A stretch of 64,000 nt of DNA from Leisingera caerulea DSM 24564 (GCF_000473325.1 NZ_AXBI01000011.1:6307-70306); one strand, 5' to 3'. Positions 35,825 to 45,548 are shown, counted from the first letter of the stretch. Made by a program: numbers and translations. Notes: generated by a model not told the origin, from the letters alone.

Positions 35825-35934
35825 AATTTTCCTCCCTAACATCAATTATTGAGACGTTTAGTATCAAAAAACGCTAGATCAATTTGCACATCCTGTATAG
35901 AAGTTTTTTCATCGAGGGATCGGGAGGGACGGTT
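35825..35934. promoter_or_regulatory. AT-rich divergent promoter region, candidate IclR operator
   Basis: An AT-rich 110-base gap, unlike its GC-rich surroundings, between dctP and the GMC gene. GACGTTTAG near 35851 and AAAAAACGC near 35866 form an imperfect inverted repeat that could be an IclR operator. Confidence 0.4.
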
Positions 35935-37524
35935 TTGGAGGCGGATTTCATTGTCATCGGCGCAGGGTCGTCCGGCTGTGTTGTCGCAAACCGGCTGAGT
36001 GCGGATCCGCGCAGCAAGGTGGTTCTGCTGGAGGCCGGCGGGCGGGACATAAATCCCTGGATTCATATTCCGGTCGGCTACTTCAAAACCATGCACAACC
36101 CGTCCGTTGACTGGTGTTACAAGACCGAACCGGATCCGGGTCTCAATGGCCGTTCGATCGACTGGCCGCGGGGCAAGGTTCTGGGCGGGTCATCCTCGCT
36201 GAACGGGCTTCTTTATGTGCGCGGCCAGAAAGAGGACTATGACCGCTGGCGCCAGATGGGCAACGAAGGCTGGGGCTGGGAGGATGTGCTGCCATTGTTC
36301 AAGCGCTCCGAGGATCAGGAGCGCGGCGCTGATGAATATCACGGCACCGGCGGGCCGCTGGCGGTCTCCAACATGCGCATTCAGCGCCCGATCTGCGATG
36401 CTTGGGTCGCCGCGGCGCAGGAGGCCGGATACCCATTCAACCCGGATTACAATGGCGCCAGGCAGGAGGGCGTCGGCTATTTTCAGCTGACCACCCGCAA
36501 CGGCCGCCGCTGCAGCGCGGCGGTGGCGTTTCTGAAACCGGCGCGGAGCCGGGCCAACCTGCAGATCATCACCCATGCCCTGGTGGAAAAGATCAACCTG
36601 GACGGGCGCCAGGCGACGGGCGTCACCTATCTGGACCAGGCAGGCCGGCGGCAGACCATTACAGCGCGCAAGGAAGTCATCCTGTCTGCTGGTGCGATCA
36701 ACTCGCCGCAGACCCTGATGCTGTCGGGAATCGGACCAGCAGCGCAGCTGAAGGCCAATGGAATTGAACCTCTGGTCGATTTGCCGGGCGTTGGCCAGGG
36801 GCTGCAAGACCATCTGCAGGCGCGGCTGGTTTACAAGTGCAACGAGCCGACGCTGAACGACGAGGTGCGCAGCCTGTTCAATCAGATGCGGATCGCATTG
36901 AAATACGCGCTGTTCCGGGCCGGGCCGATGACCATGGCCGCGAGCCTTGCAACCGGCTTCATGAAAACCCGGCCTGATGTGGCCACACCTGATATTCAGT
37001 TCCATGTTCAGCCCTGGTCGGCGGACAGCCCCGGCGAGGGGGTCCATCCGTTCTCGGCCTTCACCATGTCGGTCTGCCAGCTGCGCCCCGAAAGCCGCGG
37101 CGAGATCCGGCTGAACGGGCCGGACCCGGAGAGCTATCCGAAAATCATACCCAATTACCTGTCGGCGGAGACCGATTGCCGGACTATTGTGGATGGTGTG
37201 AACATCGCCCGGCGGATTGCCCGCCACAGCCCGTTGTCCTCCAAGATTGCGGAAGAGTTCCGGCCCCATTCCAGCCTGGAGATGGAAGACTATGACGGCA
37301 CGCTGGACTGGGCGCGCAGCAATTCCGTTTCGATCTACCACCCGACGGGAACCTGCAGGATGGGCCAGGGCCCGGACGCAGTGGTGGACGCCGGTTTGCG
37401 GGTGCATGGGGTCCGGGGGCTGCGGGTGGCCGATTGCTCAATCATGCCGGAAATCGTCTCCGGCAATACCAATGCGCCTGCGATCATGATCGGGGAAAAA
37501 GCCAGCGATCTGATCACCCAATAG
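35935..37524 (+). CDS. GMC family oxidoreductase (alcohol/choline dehydrogenase-like)
   Basis: A 529-residue flavoenzyme. The FAD site [19 protein letters not shown] (residues 7-25) and LEAGGRD follow the N-terminus; [20 protein letters not shown] is the GMC signature 1, and [18 protein letters not shown] is signature 2. [11 protein letters not shown] carries the catalytic His. It starts at a TTG behind GGGAGG; no signal peptide, so cytoplasmic or membrane-associated. It oxidises an alcohol to aldehyde using FAD. It is divergent from the dctPQM-iclR operon and so likely acts on the imported substrate. Confidence 0.92.
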   Translation: MEADFIVIGAGSSGCVVANRLSADPRSKVVLLEAGGRDINPWIHIPVGYFKTMHNPSVDWCYKTEPDPGLNGRSIDWPRGKVLGGSSSLNGLLYVRGQKEDYDRWRQMGNEGWGWEDVLPLFKRSEDQERGADEYHGTGGPLAVSNMRIQRPICDAWVAAAQEAGYPFNPDYNGARQEGVGYFQLTTRNGRRCSAAVAFLKPARSRANLQIITHALVEKINLDGRQATGVTYLDQAGRRQTITARKEVILSAGAINSPQTLMLSGIGPAAQLKANGIEPLVDLPGVGQGLQDHLQARLVYKCNEPTLNDEVRSLFNQMRIALKYALFRAGPMTMAASLATGFMKTRPDVATPDIQFHVQPWSADSPGEGVHPFSAFTMSVCQLRPESRGEIRLNGPDPESYPKIIPNYLSAETDCRTIVDGVNIARRIARHSPLSSKIAEEFRPHSSLEMEDYDGTLDWARSNSVSIYHPTGTCRMGQGPDAVVDAGLRVHGVRGLRVADCSIMPEIVSGNTNAPAIMIGEKASDLITQ

Positions 37525-37646
37525 CTGTTTCACTCTGCCCCGGAGCTATGCCTGGCCGTTCAGACCGCTACCGGTCAGTCCTGCCGCGTGTTCAAGAAGG
37601 CTTCATCTGCAATTTTCATTTAGCCCTCTGTTCTGCCGGTACGCGA

Positions 37647-38855
37647 TCATGGCTTTCCGACGCTGCGCCCGCTCAGGACCGGGCGGCGGACCGGGCCGGA
37701 CAGGGCGGGCAGGAAACCCGCGACGAAGGCCAGCCATCCCGCACACCAAAGCAGCGCTGCGGCAGTTATCAGGGTTTCGGCATGCGCAGGAAAAAGGGGA
37801 ACCGCCAACCGGACCCACGCCGTGAGCCAGACCAGAACAACCCCGGCCTTGAATCCGGAACCGGCCCGCATTGTCCCGTCCGGGGCGTGGCAGGCGGCCC
37901 GCCCGGCAATGGCCATGATCAGCCCCGGCATGGCCCCGATGGTAATCGCGTGGACAGCCGCTGCCATTGGGTAGCCGGAAAAGCCAAGCCCGGCGGCCCC
38001 GATGGCCAGCGCGCCAAGCGGCAGCCAGAGAAAAGCCATGTGCTGCGCTGCCAGCAGCGGATTGCGAAGCGTCGCGCAGGTGCGCCAGCCCTTCATGGTC
38101 CAGAGCATTGTCACCGCTGACGCAATCAATGCTGCATGGGCCGCGCCGGAAAAGCCGGCCAGTGTCAGGACCACCACCAGTGCCAGCAGCCCCTGCGGCA
38201 AGAAGCACAGCCGCGTCCAGCCCTGCACCGGCGGGCCTGAATAGCCCTGCTGCGCCAGCCAGTTGCGCGTAAATGCAGGGACCGCTCGCGCGCCGGCGCT
38301 GAACATCAGCAGGATCAGGCCGGTCAGGATAATCCGGGCAAGCGCAAGGCAGCCCCATATATCGCCGGCGGCCGCTCCGGTCAGGAAAACGGCTTCGCCG
38401 GCGCCCAGGGCTGGAACTGCCGCGGCCAGCCCCAGCTTGCGATAGGCCTTGGCTGCGGCAATCTGCCGGCAAAGGAAGACGGAGAGGCCAAGGAAGAAAG
38501 CCGCATTGAGCAATAGCGGCACCGCAAACGGCAGCGCTTCGAAACCGGCAGTTGCGATCCGTGCCAGGACCCAGGCCAGCGTCAATGCCTTCAAACCTGT
38601 GCCGCGCAATGGCGGCTGCGCGGTCCAGCCGGGCAACGCCGTCAGAAGATAGCCGCCGATTGCCGCGGCGGTGAAGCCAAAGATCAGCTCATGGACATGC
38701 CACAAAACGGCAGTCGGAAAAGCCGGGGCAGGCAAGCCCAGTCGGACGCCCAATGGCCACCAAGCCACAGTCAGCAGTGCGCACAGGAACGCAGACAGGA
38801 AAAGCGGGCGGTGCGGCGCGTCCCAGAACGCGCTGAAATCCCGCCCCGAAATCAA
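37647..38855 (-). CDS. nnrS: NnrS family heme-copper membrane protein
   Basis: A 402-residue polytopic protein with about 12 membrane helices. HVHELIFGFTAAAIGGYLLTALPGWT near residue 60 and AIAGRAACHAPDG near 320 hold the conserved His residues, and AVPAFTRNWL is typical. NnrS members bind heme and copper and protect against nitric oxide or affect denitrification. TTG at 38855 overlaps the ubiV stop (TTGA) and gives the family length; a GTG at 38891 is the alternative. It is the last gene of the ubiT-ubiU-ubiV-nnrS operon. Confidence 0.84.
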   Translation of the reverse strand: MISGRDFSAFWDAPHRPLFLSAFLCALLTVAWWPLGVRLGLPAPAFPTAVLWHVHELIFGFTAAAIGGYLLTALPGWTAQPPLRGTGLKALTLAWVLARIATAGFEALPFAVPLLLNAAFFLGLSVFLCRQIAAAKAYRKLGLAAAVPALGAGEAVFLTGAAAGDIWGCLALARIILTGLILLMFSAGARAVPAFTRNWLAQQGYSGPPVQGWTRLCFLPQGLLALVVVLTLAGFSGAAHAALIASAVTMLWTMKGWRTCATLRNPLLAAQHMAFLWLPLGALAIGAAGLGFSGYPMAAAVHAITIGAMPGLIMAIAGRAACHAPDGTMRAGSGFKAGVVLVWLTAWVRLAVPLFPAHAETLITAAALLWCAGWLAFVAGFLPALSGPVRRPVLSGRSVGKP

Positions 38856-39757
38856 GCCGAGGCCGGATCTGCGGACCAGGAGGCTCCGCACGGCCCTGTC
38901 AGGAACCCGTCGCTCAGCCGGATGTCCGGCGAGATTTTCCGGACCTCGCTGGCAAGAGCCCCGCGGGGCGACTCTCCGTTCAAACGCGCGCGGTAGGCTT
39001 GGCAAAGGCCGGAAAACCCGTGCGATTGCGGTGACAGGCGCAGGGCGGAAACCCCCGCTGCGGCCAGGGCCTCGATGTGGTAGTCCGCGCAGGCATAGCT
39101 GTCCGACAGGGTCTGCACGCCGTTCATGGCCATAAAGGGCTGACCCTCCAGCGTGCGCACTTCCAGCCCGTCCGGGTCCGCTTCGCAAGCAAACTGGCAG
39201 TTGTCTTTGGTCCGCTTGTGCAGGCGCGCGTGATAGCAGCGCCCGGATACCGCCAGCGGCAGCCGGCCATGGCCCCAGACCTCAATGGCTACACCCAGCC
39301 CGCTTGCCGCCCGGGCCAGCGTCTCAACCGAGGCGAGCGGCAATTCCGGCGGCAGGCAGACGCGTTTGGCCCCCAGCGACGCCAGCCAGGCCAATGTCCC
39401 CTCGTTATAGACGTTTATCAGCGGCCCGACGTGAAAACCGGTGCCCTGGGGCAAATTCGCCAGCGCTGTCAGGTCGTTGATTTCAACCGTCACCCCCATT
39501 TCCGCCAGTTCTGCGGTCAGCTTGCGCTCGCGCTTGAGGGTCACCAGCGCCAGGCTGGTCAGCACTGCCTCCTTGCCTGCATCAGCCAGGGCAGCCAGCG
39601 CCTCCGGGATGCGGTCCTGATAGAATGGCAGGCGTTTGGAGCACACCAGCTCACCCAGGACGACCCGGTCAACGGGGGTTCCGGCCAGTTCGCGGTAGAA
39701 CGTGCTCCATTGTTCGGCCGGCCAGAAGAATTGGTTCGGCCCGACAGTCAGTTCCAT
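38852..39757 (-). CDS. ubiV: UbiV, oxygen-independent ubiquinone hydroxylation protein (U32 family)
   Basis: A 301-residue U32 peptidase-like protein. The four Fe-S Cys are at 39 (GELVCSK), 174 (SGRCYHARLH), 187 and 191 (NCQFACE), the spacing of UbiV. With UbiU it hydroxylates ubiquinone precursors without oxygen, in the cytoplasm. It starts 4 bases after the end of ubiU. Its neighbours ubiU and ubiT confirm the identity. Confidence 0.92.
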   Translation of the reverse strand: MELTVGPNQFFWPAEQWSTFYRELAGTPVDRVVLGELVCSKRLPFYQDRIPEALAALADAGKEAVLTSLALVTLKRERKLTAELAEMGVTVEINDLTALANLPQGTGFHVGPLINVYNEGTLAWLASLGAKRVCLPPELPLASVETLARAASGLGVAIEVWGHGRLPLAVSGRCYHARLHKRTKDNCQFACEADPDGLEVRTLEGQPFMAMNGVQTLSDSYACADYHIEALAAAGVSALRLSPQSHGFSGLCQAYRARLNGESPRGALASEVRKISPDIRLSDGFLTGPCGASWSADPASA

Positions 39758-39761
39758 GCTG

Positions 39762-40745
39762 TTATCTCCAGGTCTTCTTGTAGGCGCCGGTGGTCATGGC
39801 CTGACCCTCGGACAGGCGCGCCAGCATCCCCTGCGGCAGCGGCTGGCCTGCCTCCAGCGCATCAACGGCGGCGCGGAAGTTGCGCACGACTTGCGCCACA
39901 TACGACTTGGAGCGCTGCCGCCCTTCGATCTTCAGCGCCGTGACACCGGCCTTGTGCAGCTGCGGGATCAGTTGCTCGGCATTCAGGCTTGCCGGGTCTT
40001 CAAACAGGTGGCCGGTTTGGCCGCCGGCGGAAAAGCAGCCTTTGCAGAGTGTCGGATACGGGGCAGGCTCATCCTTTGCCGCACGGTGGATCGTATATCC
40101 GCCAAGCTTGGCATCCAGCGCGCCGTTGTCGTTGTGATACTCCACATGGCTGGCGGGAGAGCAGACGCCGTTCATGTTCGGTGACAGCCCGGTCGCATAA
40201 GAGGACAGCGAACAGCGCCCCTCAGCCATCACGCACAGGCCGCCAAAGACGAAAACTTCGGTCTCGGCCTCTGTTTCGGCATTGATGGCGGCGATTTCCG
40301 GCACCGAGAGAACCCGCGGCAGCACCACCCGTTTCACACCAAAGGTCCTGGCATAGTAGTTGATAATGTCCGCATTGGCGGCGGCGGCTTGCACAGAAAG
40401 ATGCAGGCGCAGGCCGGGGTGGGTGCGCGCGGCATAGTCCAGCAAACCCGGGTCGGCCAGGATGACGGCATCGGCTCCGGCGTTTTCGGCATCGTCGATG
40501 GCGCGGTGCCAGACAGGCTGATCGCCTGCGCGCGGAAAGGTATTGACCGCCACCAGGACCTTGGCGCCATGGCTGTGGGCAAAGGCCACGCCGTCGCGCA
40601 TCTCGCTGCGGTCGAAGTTCAGCCCGGGAAAATTGCGGGCGTTGGTCTCGTCGTTGAAGCCGCAATAGACAGTATGCGCTCCGGCTTTGACCGCGGCCCG
40701 CAGCGCGGCGGGCGTGCCGGCCGGGCAGACGATTTCCATCACCAT
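39762..40745 (-). CDS. ubiU: UbiU, oxygen-independent ubiquinone hydroxylation protein (U32 family)
   Basis: A 327-residue protein. Fe-S Cys are at 171 (GGLCVMAEGRC), 178, 195 (GVCSPASH) and 234 (TLCKGC), and the TIM-barrel start is PAGTPAALRAAVKAGAHTVYCGFND. It forms a heterodimer with UbiV. The start overlaps the ubiT stop by 7 bases (MVME... with two nearby ATGs at 40745 and 40739). Confidence 0.92.
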   Translation of the reverse strand: MVMEIVCPAGTPAALRAAVKAGAHTVYCGFNDETNARNFPGLNFDRSEMRDGVAFAHSHGAKVLVAVNTFPRAGDQPVWHRAIDDAENAGADAVILADPGLLDYAARTHPGLRLHLSVQAAAANADIINYYARTFGVKRVVLPRVLSVPEIAAINAETEAETEVFVFGGLCVMAEGRCSLSSYATGLSPNMNGVCSPASHVEYHNDNGALDAKLGGYTIHRAAKDEPAPYPTLCKGCFSAGGQTGHLFEDPASLNAEQLIPQLHKAGVTALKIEGRQRSKSYVAQVVRNFRAAVDALEAGQPLPQGMLARLSEGQAMTTGAYKKTWR

Positions 40746-41278
40746 GCCGCGTCCTCCGCTGGACGGGCCAGGCAGACACCTGTGCGCCGCCCGGCAAACC
40801 CCGCGGCCTGCAGCAGAAGGCCGGAAAACGGCCCGGACATGGCAGCAATCTCCTGGGAAATATCCAGCTCAGCGTCATCCACGGCATTGCGGAGGGCCAG
40901 CGCCGCAGCGGTATCGCCTTCGATCACAAGATCACGCGAGAAAAACAGGGCGTCCCCGTCATAGGCACCGTGGACCAGTCCCAGCAGCGCTGCCAGCGGG
41001 CCGGAAATCCGGGCGGCTCCGTCACAGCTGCGGCGTGTGGCGCGGACCGACGGGAGGCCATCGTTCGGATCAAGGCAAAGAACAACGGGCAGGTCGGTGG
41101 GATCCAGGACAAACCGCGTGCGGCTGTGCTCTCCCAAGCGGCGGAACAGGCCGGGATGGCGCCTGGCGATACGGCGCGAGCAGGCCGTCAGCGAAAGGGA
41201 CAATGGCCCGAGGGGCAGTATTCGCAGCAGGCGCGCAAGCGCTGCGGGACATTGGGGGATCCGGGTTCGGGTCAACAA
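40739..41278 (-). CDS. ubiT: UbiT, SCP2-domain ubiquinone biosynthesis accessory protein
   Basis: A 179-residue protein with a basic N-terminal helix and an SCP2-like lipid-binding domain (RFVLDPTDLPVVLCLDPNDG, then DALFFSRDLVIEGDTAAALALRNAVDDAELD). The last block is diagnostic of UbiT, the O2-independent counterpart of UbiJ. It starts from one of two TTGs behind AAAAGGA. It heads the ubiTUV-nnrS operon. Confidence 0.87.
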   Translation of the reverse strand: MLTRTRIPQCPAALARLLRILPLGPLSLSLTACSRRIARRHPGLFRRLGEHSRTRFVLDPTDLPVVLCLDPNDGLPSVRATRRSCDGAARISGPLAALLGLVHGAYDGDALFFSRDLVIEGDTAAALALRNAVDDAELDISQEIAAMSGPFSGLLLQAAGFAGRRTGVCLARPAEDAAW

Positions 41279-41312
41279 AGAAATCCTTTTCCGCCGGTTA
41301 CTTCGGTCGCTG

Positions 41313-42923
41313 GTGTGTTCTAGGCCCCGGTCCGCCGCCCAAGTTTGTCGTGCGTCAAATTCGCGGTGCGAAACTCTGCTAGGGCTCAGCGGAATTCAGC
41401 CTTGGAGCAGTCCCGTTCGCACGCATCCGCCATATCCCAGCCTGCGCCATTTCCTCGACTGGTGCGCTGCAACCGGCCAGTTCCGGCGGGTTCCGGATCC
41501 GGTTTCCGTGCGCCACCGGATGACGGCAGTGCACCGCGCAGTGCTGGAAGCCGGGGGGCCGGTGCTGCAATTCGACCGTCCGGTTTTGGACGATGGCCGG
41601 ATTTCGGACATTCCGGTTGTGGCGAACCTCTTCGGGACCGCTGACCGGGCGGCCGCCGGGCTGGGGGTCTCTCAATCTCAGCTGGACGATCTGGGGGCCT
41701 TTCTGGCTGCGCTCAGATCGCCCGCCCCGCCCGATGGCCTGCGGGATGCCCTGTCGCGCTGGCCCATGCTGAAGGCGGCGCTGGCCGCCCGGCCGAAGAT
41801 GGTGAAAACCGCGCCGGTGCAGGCCGTCATCCATGAGGGGCCGGAGGCCAGCTTGTCAAACCTTCCGGTGCAGACCCATTGGCCCGGGGATGCGGGGCCG
41901 CTGATCACTTGGCCGGTGGTGATCACCCGCCCGCACGGCAGCGCCCCGGAAAACGTCAGCAGCTATAATGCGGGCGTGTACAGAACCCAGGTGCTGGACC
42001 GCTCGCAGCTGATCATGCGCTGGCTGCCGCACCGCGGCGGCGCCGCGCATCACCGCAGCTGGGCAAGGCAGGGCGAACCGATGCCGGCGGCTGTGGTTCT
42101 GGGCGCAGACCCGGCCACGCTGATGTCCGCTGCGCTGCCGTTGCCGGAGACCGTGTCGGAACTGGCCTTTGCCGGGGCCCTGGGCGGCGCCCGGCCGCGC
42201 TTGGCCGCCTGCAAAACCATTCCCCTGATGGTGCCTGCCGATGCAGAAATCGTTCTGGAAGGCTGGGTGTCTCCGGATGAAACAGCGCCCGAAGGCCCCT
42301 TTGGCGACCACACCGGGTATTACAATCCGGCCGAGCCCTTTCCCGTCATGCAGGTCAGCGCGGTAACCTGCCGTGAGAACCCGATTTACCTGTCCACCTA
42401 CACCGGCCGGCCGCCGGATGAACCCGCCATCATCGGCGAGGTTTTCAACCGGCTGGCGTTGCCCGCGATCCAAGCCCAGATACCTGAAATTCGCGACCTT
42501 TGGCTGCCGCCGGCCGCCTGTTCCTACCGCATTGCCATTGTCAGCATCGACAAACGCTACCCGGGCCAGGCCCGCAGGGTGATGATGGCGCTTTGGGGGA
42601 TGCTGCCGCAATTCAGCTACACCAAGATAATGATTGCAGTGGACGCGGACACCGACCCGCGGAAATGGGACGACATCGCCTGGGTTCTGGCCACACGCAT
42701 GGATCCGTCCCGCGATGTCATGATCCTGGAGAATACACCTATGGACTACCTTGATTTCGCGTCCCCGCAACCGGGATTGGCCGGCAAGATCGGCATTGAC
42801 GCCACAACAAAAACCGGCAGCGAAACAAGCCGTGAATGGGGGCAGGTCATGCAGGGAGCGCCGCAGGACCAGGCCTTTGCCGCCGATTTGGTTGCCCGTT
42901 TGATGCCGGACTTGAAGGGGTGA
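41313..42923 (+). CDS. ubiD: UbiD family decarboxylase
   Basis: A 536-residue prFMN-dependent decarboxylase, counting from the only in-frame GTG available. Conserved PYPSLRHFLDWCAATGQFRRVPDPVS begins near residue 38, EGPFGDHTGYYNP and PAIIGEVFNRL hold the active site region, and the metal/prFMN Arg-Glu-Glu triad lies in the second half. It should decarboxylate polyprenyl-hydroxybenzoate. The start is uncertain: between 41313 and the conserved part there is no ATG/GTG/TTG. The ubiX gene overlaps its stop, and the prFMN cofactor would come from UbiX. Confidence 0.82.
   Translation: MCSRPRSAAQVCRASNSRCETLLGLSGIQPWSSPVRTHPPYPSLRHFLDWCAATGQFRRVPDPVSVRHRMTAVHRAVLEAGGPVLQFDRPVLDDGRISDIPVVANLFGTADRAAAGLGVSQSQLDDLGAFLAALRSPAPPDGLRDALSRWPMLKAALAARPKMVKTAPVQAVIHEGPEASLSNLPVQTHWPGDAGPLITWPVVITRPHGSAPENVSSYNAGVYRTQVLDRSQLIMRWLPHRGGAAHHRSWARQGEPMPAAVVLGADPATLMSAALPLPETVSELAFAGALGGARPRLAACKTIPLMVPADAEIVLEGWVSPDETAPEGPFGDHTGYYNPAEPFPVMQVSAVTCRENPIYLSTYTGRPPDEPAIIGEVFNRLALPAIQAQIPEIRDLWLPPAACSYRIAIVSIDKRYPGQARRVMMALWGMLPQFSYTKIMIAVDADTDPRKWDDIAWVLATRMDPSRDVMILENTPMDYLDFASPQPGLAGKIGIDATTKTGSETSREWGQVMQGAPQDQAFAADLVARLMPDLKG
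41317..41358 (-). promoter_or_regulatory. FNR/NNR-like box and -10 of the ubiTUV-nnrS operon
   Basis: On the minus strand TTGACGCACGACAA (41358-41345) is an FNR/NNR-like box and TAGAAC at 41322-41317 a fair -10, giving a start near 41310 and a box centre of about -41.5. TAGGGC near 41380 could give a second start toward ubiD. Confidence 0.5.
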
Positions 42924-43498
42924 GCGTGCGGCGGGTAGTGCTGGGCGTTTCGGGCGCCTCGGGGGCAATGCTCAGCCTGGCAGCAGCGCGGCATCTGGCA
43001 TCAGCCGGAGTGGAGATTGACCTGGTGGCCAGCGCCGCCGCCAAGCGCACGCTGGCCGAAGAATGCGGCCCTGATGCAGTGGAAACGCTCATGGCCCTTG
43101 CCGCGCGCACCCACGCGGTCACTGACATCGGCGCAGCTATCGCCTCAGGTTCGGTTCCGGTGTCGGGGATGATCGTCGCGCCCTGCTCGATGCGCTCCCT
43201 GGCAGCAATCGCGCACGGGCTTGACGATAATCTGCTGACACGGGCCGCCAGCGTGCAGCTCAAGGAGCGCAGGCGGCTGATCCTGCTGGCACGCGAGACG
43301 CCGCTGACGCTTGCCCATCTGCGCAATATGGCCGCGGTGACCGAGATGGGCGCAATCGTTATGCCGCCGGTGCCTGCATACTATCTTGCCCATGCCACAT
43401 TAGCAGAGGCCGCCAGCCAGACGGCTGCCCGTGCCGTTGACCTCTTGGCGCTGTCCGCCCCTCACGCGCAGGCCTGGCGGCCCAAGGCTGCAGGCTGA
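42920..43498 (+). CDS. ubiX: UbiX family flavin prenyltransferase
   Basis: A 192-residue flavoprotein. GVSGASGAMLSLAAARHLAS (near residue 8) is the FMN site, and the later IVAPCSMRSLAAIAHGLDDNLLTRAASVQLKERRRLILLARETPLTLAHLRNM is a UbiX signature. It prenylates FMN to the cofactor of UbiD. The GTG at 42920 overlaps the ubiD stop by 4 bases. Confidence 0.92.
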   Translation: MSVRRVVLGVSGASGAMLSLAAARHLASAGVEIDLVASAAAKRTLAEECGPDAVETLMALAARTHAVTDIGAAIASGSVPVSGMIVAPCSMRSLAAIAHGLDDNLLTRAASVQLKERRRLILLARETPLTLAHLRNMAAVTEMGAIVMPPVPAYYLAHATLAEAASQTAARAVDLLALSAPHAQAWRPKAAG

Positions 43499-43534
43499 CT
43501 GCCCGCTTGCCAGCGTGCGGCGGTCACCCGGCGG

Positions 43535-44338
43535 CTACTGCGCCGTCCAGCCGCCATCGACGGGGATCGACGTCCCCGTGACATTATGCGCCTCGCGCGC
43601 GCACAGCCAGAGCGCCAGCGCACCGATCTCGGAGGGGTCGGAGGTGCGGCGCGAGGGTTGTTTCTCGGCCAGGAGATCGGCGATCCCCGCAGCCCTGTCG
43701 CCGCCATGCAGGGCGGCGCGGGCCTGGACTTGCGGCTCGATGATTGCGGTTTCGGTCCAGCCGGGGCAGATGCAGTTGACAGTGATACCCCCCGTTTCGC
43801 GGCTGCCCTGGCCTGCGTATTCCAGCGCCGCGACCCGCGACAGCCCCACCAGCCCGAATTTCGACGCCACATAGGGCGCCTTGTTCACCGAAGCGACCAG
43901 CCCGTGGACCGAGGCAATATTGACGACGCGCCCGTATCCGCGCTCGGCCATTTTCGGCATCGCCAGACGCATCGTGTGAAAGGCCCCGGTCAGGTTGACG
44001 CCCAGAACCGCCTCCCAGGTGGCGGCGTCGGCCTCCGCCAGGGAAACCGTTTTCTGAATGCCCGCATTGTTGGCAAGAATGTCGGTGCCGCCCCATGCAT
44101 CCATTTCGGCCATCATGGCTTCGACCGCGTTTGCGTCCCGCATGTCCGCATCGAAGAACCGCGTTTCCGGCGCGCCGGCAGCCGTGACTTCGGCCATTGC
44201 GGCCCGGGCCTGTTCCCGGCCGGCCAGCCCGTGCACTGCCACCCGGGCGCCCGCCCCGGCAAATGCTTTGGCCATAGCCAGCCCGATGCCCTGAACCGAC
44301 CCTGTTACAAGTGCGGTCTTTCCGGTCAGATCAGTCAT
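43535..44338 (-). CDS. bdhA: 3-hydroxybutyrate dehydrogenase
   Basis: A 267-residue short-chain dehydrogenase. NAD site TGSVQGIGLAMAKAFAGAGA, NNAG block, and catalytic Ser-Tyr-Lys in NIASVHGLVASVNKAPYVASKFG. The SVHGLVAS motif and the C-terminal NCICPGWTETAIIEPQVQA are those of 3-hydroxybutyrate dehydrogenase. It oxidises 3-hydroxybutyrate to acetoacetate with NAD in the cytoplasm. It follows the thiolase gene by 55 bases and is convergent with ubiX. Confidence 0.9.
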   Translation of the reverse strand: MTDLTGKTALVTGSVQGIGLAMAKAFAGAGARVAVHGLAGREQARAAMAEVTAAGAPETRFFDADMRDANAVEAMMAEMDAWGGTDILANNAGIQKTVSLAEADAATWEAVLGVNLTGAFHTMRLAMPKMAERGYGRVVNIASVHGLVASVNKAPYVASKFGLVGLSRVAALEYAGQGSRETGGITVNCICPGWTETAIIEPQVQARAALHGGDRAAGIADLLAEKQPSRRTSDPSEIGALALWLCAREAHNVTGTSIPVDGGWTAQ

Positions 44339-44393
44339 GTCTTTGCTCCTGTTGCTGCGCGGCGCGCAATTCGGTGCAGCCGCTCTGCGGGGG

Positions 44394-45548
44394 TCATGAA
44401 CAAGCCTCCAGAATGGAGCAGTAATTGGCAACGCCCGATCCGCCCATGTTGAAAACACCCGCCAGGCCGGCGCCCGGTTTCTGCAGCGGCCCGGCCTGTC
44501 CGGTGACCTGCTGCGCGGCCAGCACATGCATGGACACACCGGTGGCGCCGACCGGGTGGCCCTTGGCCTTCAGCCCGCCCGACAGGTTCACAGGCAGGCT
44601 GCCGCCGGCCATCACGGTGCCCTCTGCCACCGCGCGGGCCCCCTGGCCGGCCGGGGCCAGGCCCATCGCCTCATAGATCATCAGTTCGGCAATGGTGAAA
44701 CAGTCATGCACCTCGGCCAGGTCGAGGTCATTCACCCCGATGCCGGCCTGGTCATAGGCCATTTCAAACGCACGCGCCGCACCTGCAAGGCGGGTCATGT
44801 CCCGCCGCGACATGGGCAGGAAATCATTGACCTGGCAGGCGGCGCGGAACCCCGCCGCGCATTCAAAGCCGCCGCGGTCTCCGGCCACCATCACCAGCGC
44901 GGCGGCGCCGTCCGAAATAAGCGAGCAATCCGTCAGCCGCAGCGGCGCGGCAATCACCGGGTTCTTGTCGCTGGGCGTGTTGCAGAACTCAAAGCTCACG
45001 TCCCGGCGCATCTGCGCCAGCGGATTGGCCTGCGCGTTTGCATGGTTCTTGACGGCGATCCGGGCCAGCGTTTCGGACTGGCCGCCATAGGCCTGGAAAT
45101 AACCGCTGGCGATCCGGGCAAAGATCTGCGGAAAGCTGACCCCGGCCTCCTCGGTCTGATACGAGGCGCCGGCCAGCGCCTCGGTCACCCCTTTGGTGTC
45201 AAGCGAGGTCATCTTCTCCGCGCCGATCACCAGCACAGTCCGGGCCGATCCTGCCCGGATCGCATCGCGCGCCGCATAGACCGCCGCCGAGCCCGAAGCA
45301 CAGGCGTTTTCCACCCGGGTTGCAGGGGTGAACCGCAGGCGGTCATCCAGGCCCAGCACAAGCGACGACGCAAAGGCGTCCGGCACCATGCCGCTGTTGA
45401 AATGCCCCAGCCAGATGCCGTCAATCTCTGCCGGGTCGACACAGGCCATCTCAATCGCTTCCGCGGCGGCGGCCTGAATCAGCTCCTCGAAACTCTGATC
45501 CAGCGCACCGAATTGCGTGTGGCCCCAGCCGACTATTTTCGCGTCCAT
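44394..45548 (-). CDS. Thiolase family protein (acetyl-CoA acetyltransferase-like, SCP2 type)
   Basis: A 384-residue thiolase-fold protein. The first Cys is present (Cys83, VENACASGSAAVY), as are His in LKAKGHPVGATG and the HDCF block. The second catalytic Cys of classical thiolases is replaced: FNMGGSGVANY. This is the SCP2/non-decarboxylating thiolase subgroup, whose substrates vary. Divergent from a PAS-LuxR regulator, with bdhA downstream; the pair may handle 3-hydroxybutyrate or a related acid. Confidence 0.85.
   Translation of the reverse strand: MDAKIVGWGHTQFGALDQSFEELIQAAAAEAIEMACVDPAEIDGIWLGHFNSGMVPDAFASSLVLGLDDRLRFTPATRVENACASGSAAVYAARDAIRAGSARTVLVIGAEKMTSLDTKGVTEALAGASYQTEEAGVSFPQIFARIASGYFQAYGGQSETLARIAVKNHANAQANPLAQMRRDVSFEFCNTPSDKNPVIAAPLRLTDCSLISDGAAALVMVAGDRGGFECAAGFRAACQVNDFLPMSRRDMTRLAGAARAFEMAYDQAGIGVNDLDLAEVHDCFTIAELMIYEAMGLAPAGQGARAVAEGTVMAGGSLPVNLSGGLKAKGHPVGATGVSMHVLAAQQVTGQAGPLQKPGAGLAGVFNMGGSGVANYCSILEACS

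Noticed and set aside
37563..37576. GACCG-CGGTC hairpin after the GMC gene
   Set aside because: Stem of 5 bases with no T-run; not convincing as terminator.
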